A DNA stretch of 27,057 nucleotides, from the NCBI GenBank assembly GCA_050944055.1, contig JBMNQI010000033.1, positions 1 through 27,057 on the forward strand, in the 5' to 3' direction. This stretch comes from JBMNQI01 sp050944055 (GTDB lineage Bacteria; Bacillota; Clostridia; Oscillospirales; Oscillospiraceae). Shown piece after piece: positions 24,658 to 27,057 of the stretch. The notes under the pieces were generated by a model. It worked only from the letters and a program-made list of their open reading frames with translations, ran no database searches and was not told the origin of the DNA. The position numbers were made by a program, and so were the translations under genes. Positions within the stretch are counted from its first letter, which is position 1. Every line of letters begins with the position of its first letter.

Positions 24658-25448
24658 GATACATTGCTCCATGTGCCTAACAGCCCCGCAGGTTGAAAAC
24701 TGATTCTCTCCTGTGATATATACAAATTGTCATACTGCGAGCCAAATGCTGCAGGCGGGTCCCACATAAGTTCAATCTCATTCTGCCCAGCCCACACCAG
24801 CGCCTTTTGACGTTCCTTGGACAGCTGATCATACGATGCGGCAAAGCAGTTCTTTCGGATGATATTGATTTTAAAACTCCGGATATGGTAGTTGCGAAAA
24901 AATAAATCCATGTCATTGACAATCGTTTGTATATTGTGCTTTCCAACCGCAGCACTAATCGTAATTCGCGATGTTTCAGGCTGCATTCTTTTAAGGTTCC
25001 TTAGAAAAACTGACTGCTTATCGGCAAAGTATACACCATAGCGTTCTTTTGCAGCTTCTCCAAAACCATCTGAACTCAAAAACACATCCAATTCGTTATC
25101 CGTAATTAACGTCAGCAATCGGTCTGGAATTACCATTCCATTTGTAAACAGGACCTTTCGTATATTGTTGTTCTGTTTCATTTGCTTAAGCTGAGTCAGC
25201 AGAAACAGGCAGTTGTCCGCGCAAAGCGTCGGTTCTCCTCCGAACAAAAACAATGCTTCCATATGTATATCATGGGCGGAAAGCCCCTCAAGAACCCGTA
25301 CAATCCGTTCCGAAGAAAGGTCTTCAACTGTTGCCCTGTCTAATTCATAGCAATAGTTACAGCGCAGATTACAGCGCGTTGTCATATAGAAAGTTGCGAC
25401 TAGCGGGTTCTTATTCAGTTCCTTTATTTTGCCAAACAATTCTTCCAT
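24651..25448 (-). CDS. Radical SAM enzyme, short RiPP-maturase-like
   Basis: 265 residues. The [4Fe-4S]/SAM motif is CNLRCNYC (about residues 26-33), and the SAM-binding GGEP stretch is LFLFGGEPTLC. Later barrel strands include VLFTNGM and DVFLSSDGF. RiPP maturases that make thioether or C-C bonds are usually 400-450 residues with a Cys-rich SPASM domain. Here the frame ends at the barrel, with a single late Cys (KNC) and no N-terminal peptide-recognition domain. AAGGA precedes the ATG, 16 bp after the peptidase gene. Modification of the Cys-rich peptide encoded upstream is the obvious role but is inferred from context. Confidence 0.85.
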   Translation of the reverse strand: MEELFGKIKELNKNPLVATFYMTTRCNLRCNYCYELDRATVEDLSSERIVRVLEGLSAHDIHMEALFLFGGEPTLCADNCLFLLTQLKQMKQNNNIRKVLFTNGMVIPDRLLTLITDNELDVFLSSDGFGEAAKERYGVYFADKQSVFLRNLKRMQPETSRITISAAVGKHNIQTIVNDMDLFFRNYHIRSFKINIIRKNCFAASYDQLSKERQKALVWAGQNEIELMWDPPAAFGSQYDNLYISQERISFQPAGLLGTWSNVSW

Positions 25449-25464
25449 AATTTGCTGTCCTTAC

Positions 25465-26607
25465 TCACCCATAAATGAGTGGGGAGATAATGCGCAGAAT
25501 ACGTTGAGCGGCAAAACGCAGACTGCTGTCCGTAATTACCGCATTTTCCAATGTGTCATTCTTGGTATGTATCAGCGTACGAATATACTTTCCGCCGCGA
25601 GAAAACGTTAAAGTATCAATCCCAATCTCTTGAAACGGGCGATTATCACCGCCGTAAACCTGCTCGAGTGTGCGAAGTCCCGTTGCGGGAATTGATAATT
25701 GTTCCAGGCAGCTTGAATTTGAGCAGCAATAATACAGTTCGTCAAATCCAAGTATGCAGTCCGCCGAGTCGATGTTAATTGCGCACGAAATTTTATTGAC
25801 GAGGGCATCGGCTTTGCTTACGTAATGCCTGCTCCCAGCATATCCCCATTCCTCCGCGCCAAACCAGCAGAATCGGATATCCGTTCTGGGAGTTTTACTT
25901 ATCAGCATATCCAACAGGTAAAGAAGGATTAACGAACCGCTTAAGTTATCCACAGCCCCTGCTGTTAAAGGAACTGTGTCATAGTGGGCGCAAATAACGA
26001 TTTCCCGGGAATGATCTTGCCCCGGCAGCAATGCGCAGAGATTCTCTGCCGAAAAAATTTGTTTTCGGGCGCGTGTTAGTATTTGCACATTTTCGACCTT
26101 GCTGCGTAAAAGCCGTAATGCGTCGCTTGTTTGAAGTTCAATCGCAGTTAACGTATCACTTGAAGGTTCCTGAGGCAGAAAGCGCACAGAAGAAGCGCCT
26201 TGCTGCAGCCGGTCTTCCCTGTGTGTAATCACGCCGGCCGCCCCTCCGGCACTGAGCAATTCCTTACTATAATCGTTAAATTCATCGTCCGTTAAAACAA
26301 TCGCCCGTTCAATGTCGAGATATCTTACCTCTGATATTCTGGGAATATAAAGAAGTTTACCGCTCAAACCGTCTTCCTCTGTGATTCTCGTGCAAGGGTA
26401 TGCATTGCACGAGATGATTTCTGCGCCAAATTGCAGTTGAGCGCTTTCTAAAATTGCAGCACAAAAAGAGAAACTATCCTGTTCCGGTTGAATTCCTAAT
26501 TCTGCTGTCTTTCTTTTTATATATCCGAGGAAACGTTTTTCTCCGGCAGAGCCCACGGATCGATCAACACAGAGGTATTTCAAAGCATCATTACTTAGCT
26601 GAATCAT
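25465..26607 (-). CDS. M28-family zinc aminopeptidase, apparently intracellular
   Basis: 380 residues. The two-zinc site of M28 peptidases is complete: His in CAHYDTVP, Asp in GAVDNLSG, the catalytic and ligand Glu pair in FGAEEWGYAGS, Asp in NIDSAD, and His in IHTKNDT. A PA-like insert spans about residues 75-165. There is no signal peptide, unlike most M28 enzymes, so it should work inside the cell. Its position between a Cys-rich peptide gene and a radical SAM gene suggests that it trims the leader or the modified peptide from the N-terminus. The ribosome site (AGG about 10 nt upstream) is weak. Confidence 0.88.
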   Translation of the reverse strand: MIQLSNDALKYLCVDRSVGSAGEKRFLGYIKRKTAELGIQPEQDSFSFCAAILESAQLQFGAEIISCNAYPCTRITEEDGLSGKLLYIPRISEVRYLDIERAIVLTDDEFNDYSKELLSAGGAAGVITHREDRLQQGASSVRFLPQEPSSDTLTAIELQTSDALRLLRSKVENVQILTRARKQIFSAENLCALLPGQDHSREIVICAHYDTVPLTAGAVDNLSGSLILLYLLDMLISKTPRTDIRFCWFGAEEWGYAGSRHYVSKADALVNKISCAINIDSADCILGFDELYYCCSNSSCLEQLSIPATGLRTLEQVYGGDNRPFQEIGIDTLTFSRGGKYIRTLIHTKNDTLENAVITDSSLRFAAQRILRIISPLIYG

Positions 26608-26633
26608 TCTTATAACCTGTCTTCAATAATAAA

Positions 26634-26647
26634 GCAATAATTATTGC
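26634..26647. promoter_or_regulatory. Perfect 14-bp palindrome upstream of the peptidase gene
   Basis: GCAATAATTATTGC lies 26 bp before the M28 start codon, between the stem-loop and the gene. It is AT-rich and could be a regulator site. No convincing promoter accompanies it. Confidence 0.3.
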
Positions 26648-26656
26648 AAATGATTT

Positions 26657-26705
26657 AAAACCACAAGAAGGCTTCAGCGCACATGCAAGTACACTGAAAC
26701 CTTCT
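26657..26705 (-). terminator. Stem-loop after the precursor peptide gene, probable partial terminator
   Basis: In minus-strand RNA a 17-bp stem (26705-26689 with 26682-26666) includes three G-U pairs and closes a 6-nt loop UUGCAU. It is followed by UGUGG and UUUU. It begins 14 nt after the peptide stop. Such hairpins often let a precursor gene be transcribed far more than the enzymes behind it, or protect its mRNA. Confidence 0.65.
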
Positions 26706-26719
26706 CGCAGTTTCCTGCC

Positions 26720-26887
26720 TTACAGGGCCTTCCGGTCACAATCGCAAGTACAGTTAGTAACGCACTGGCAAGAGCAAGCGCTTGTCAGATCATTATAGAT
26801 AAGCTTCAGGTGATGAATCTTCTTAATGCCTGCCTCAGCCTTTTCTTCTTCCGTAAGTACTCTTGCTTCACTGGTATTCGCCTGCAT
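26720..26887 (-). CDS. Cys-rich precursor-like peptide (RiPP candidate)
   Basis: 55 residues, too short for most gene finders. The ATG (26885-26887) has AAAGGAG 10 nt upstream. Residues 1-35 are charged and helix-prone, typical of a leader (LTEEEKAEAGIKKIHHLKL). The C-terminal part is TSACSCQCVTNCTCDCDRKAL: six Cys in 13 residues as CxCxC, three residues (VTN), CxCxC. It is followed by a stem-loop and then by the peptidase, radical SAM and synthetase-like genes on the same strand. This fits a ribosomally made, post-translationally modified peptide with the Cys block as core. A small metal-binding protein is the main alternative. It differs from SCIFF peptides, which lack the CxCxC blocks. Confidence 0.75.
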   Translation of the reverse strand: MQANTSEARVLTEEEKAEAGIKKIHHLKLIYNDLTSACSCQCVTNCTCDCDRKAL

Positions 26888-26968
26888 GTGGTGTCGTCTC
26901 CTTTCCTAGAAATTCATATAATCCTCATTTGGCATTATTAGGACTACCTTTTGTTACAGCGCACGGGA

Positions 26969-27057
26969 TCAGGAAATCTCCTCTTCCAGCATCTGGCATA
27001 CCATTCCGATATTGATTTCACAGCGCTTTATTTCTGCGCGGCGCAAATCTGTGCAAT
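26969..27057 (-). CDS. C-terminal tail of an unidentified gene (cut by window end)
   Basis: One minus-strand frame stays open from the window edge to TGA at 26969-26971 and encodes about 28 residues, including INIGMVCQMLEEEIS, which look helical. It ends 81 bp before the precursor peptide start on the same strand and may belong to the same operon. No family can be assigned from this fragment, and being the only open frame over 89 nt is weak evidence of coding. Confidence 0.4.
   Translation of the reverse strand, partial: CTDLRRAEIKRCEINIGMVCQMLEEEIS

Noticed and set aside
26720..26887. Classification of the Cys-rich peptide as a SCIFF ranthipeptide
   Set aside because: SCIFF peptides carry six spaced Cys with a long SPASM-containing maturase. 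Here the Cys form two CxCxC blocks and the radical SAM protein has no SPASM domain.
26906..26935. Nine-codon frame MPNEDYMNF just upstream of the precursor peptide
   Set aside because: It is very short and has only a distant AAAGG as ribosome site. A leader peptide is possible but cannot be supported.
1..27057. CRISPR arrays, rRNA, tRNA genes, insertion sequences or prophage genes
   Set aside because: No regularly spaced repeats, cloverleaf sequences, transposase or integrase motifs were noticed in reading. A tool-based scan was not possible.

Overview
The window looks like chromosomal DNA of an anaerobic Clostridia-type Firmicute, probably a gut or rumen Oscillospirales-like bacterium. The reasons are AGGAGG ribosome binding sites, sigma-A promoters, moderate GC, oxygen-sensitive flavin/iron-sulfur reductases, a TRAP transporter and an SLH-domain surface protein. 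All family calls come from reading motifs in the translated sequence; no database search was run.

Left third (1-13.6 kb), reductive metabolism of an unknown compound. Two Old Yellow Enzyme/2,4-dienoyl-CoA reductase-type flavoproteins (1-1712, cut by the window edge, and 11688-13631) flank two LysR regulators, a complete TRAP transporter (DctQ-DctM-DctP, 5824 down to 2820), a diguanylate cyclase, a SAM methyltransferase, and a fumarate-reductase-like FAD flavoprotein with its own 2[4Fe-4S] ferredoxin. The simplest reading is import of an organic acid or unsaturated small molecule and its stepwise reduction, each part near its own LysR regulator. The methyltransferase sits behind a strong promoter and a roughly 200-nt leader that folds into a multi-helix, riboswitch-like structure.

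Middle (14.0-22.3 kb), a signal-controlled exporter. A histidine kinase/OmpR-type regulator pair is divergent from an operon of an HlyD/MacA-like adaptor, a MacB-like ATPase, a MacB-like permease and an SLH-domain protein. Tandem 11-bp-spaced half-sites, arranged as an inverted pair in the intergenic region, look like the regulator's binding sites for both promoters.

Right end (22.5-27.06 kb), the most unusual part: an apparent RiPP-type peptide operon on the minus strand. In transcription order it has the tail of an unknown gene, a 55-residue precursor-like peptide whose C-terminus reads CSCQCVTNCTCDC, a stem-loop, an intracellular M28 zinc peptidase, a short radical SAM enzyme without a SPASM domain, and three paralogous proteins of about 220-240 residues. 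The three paralogs carry class II aminoacyl-tRNA-synthetase-like motifs 2 and 3; two keep the catalytic Arg/Glu/Arg signature and the third has lost it. I know of no described pathway with this combination, and it is my candidate for an undescribed system.
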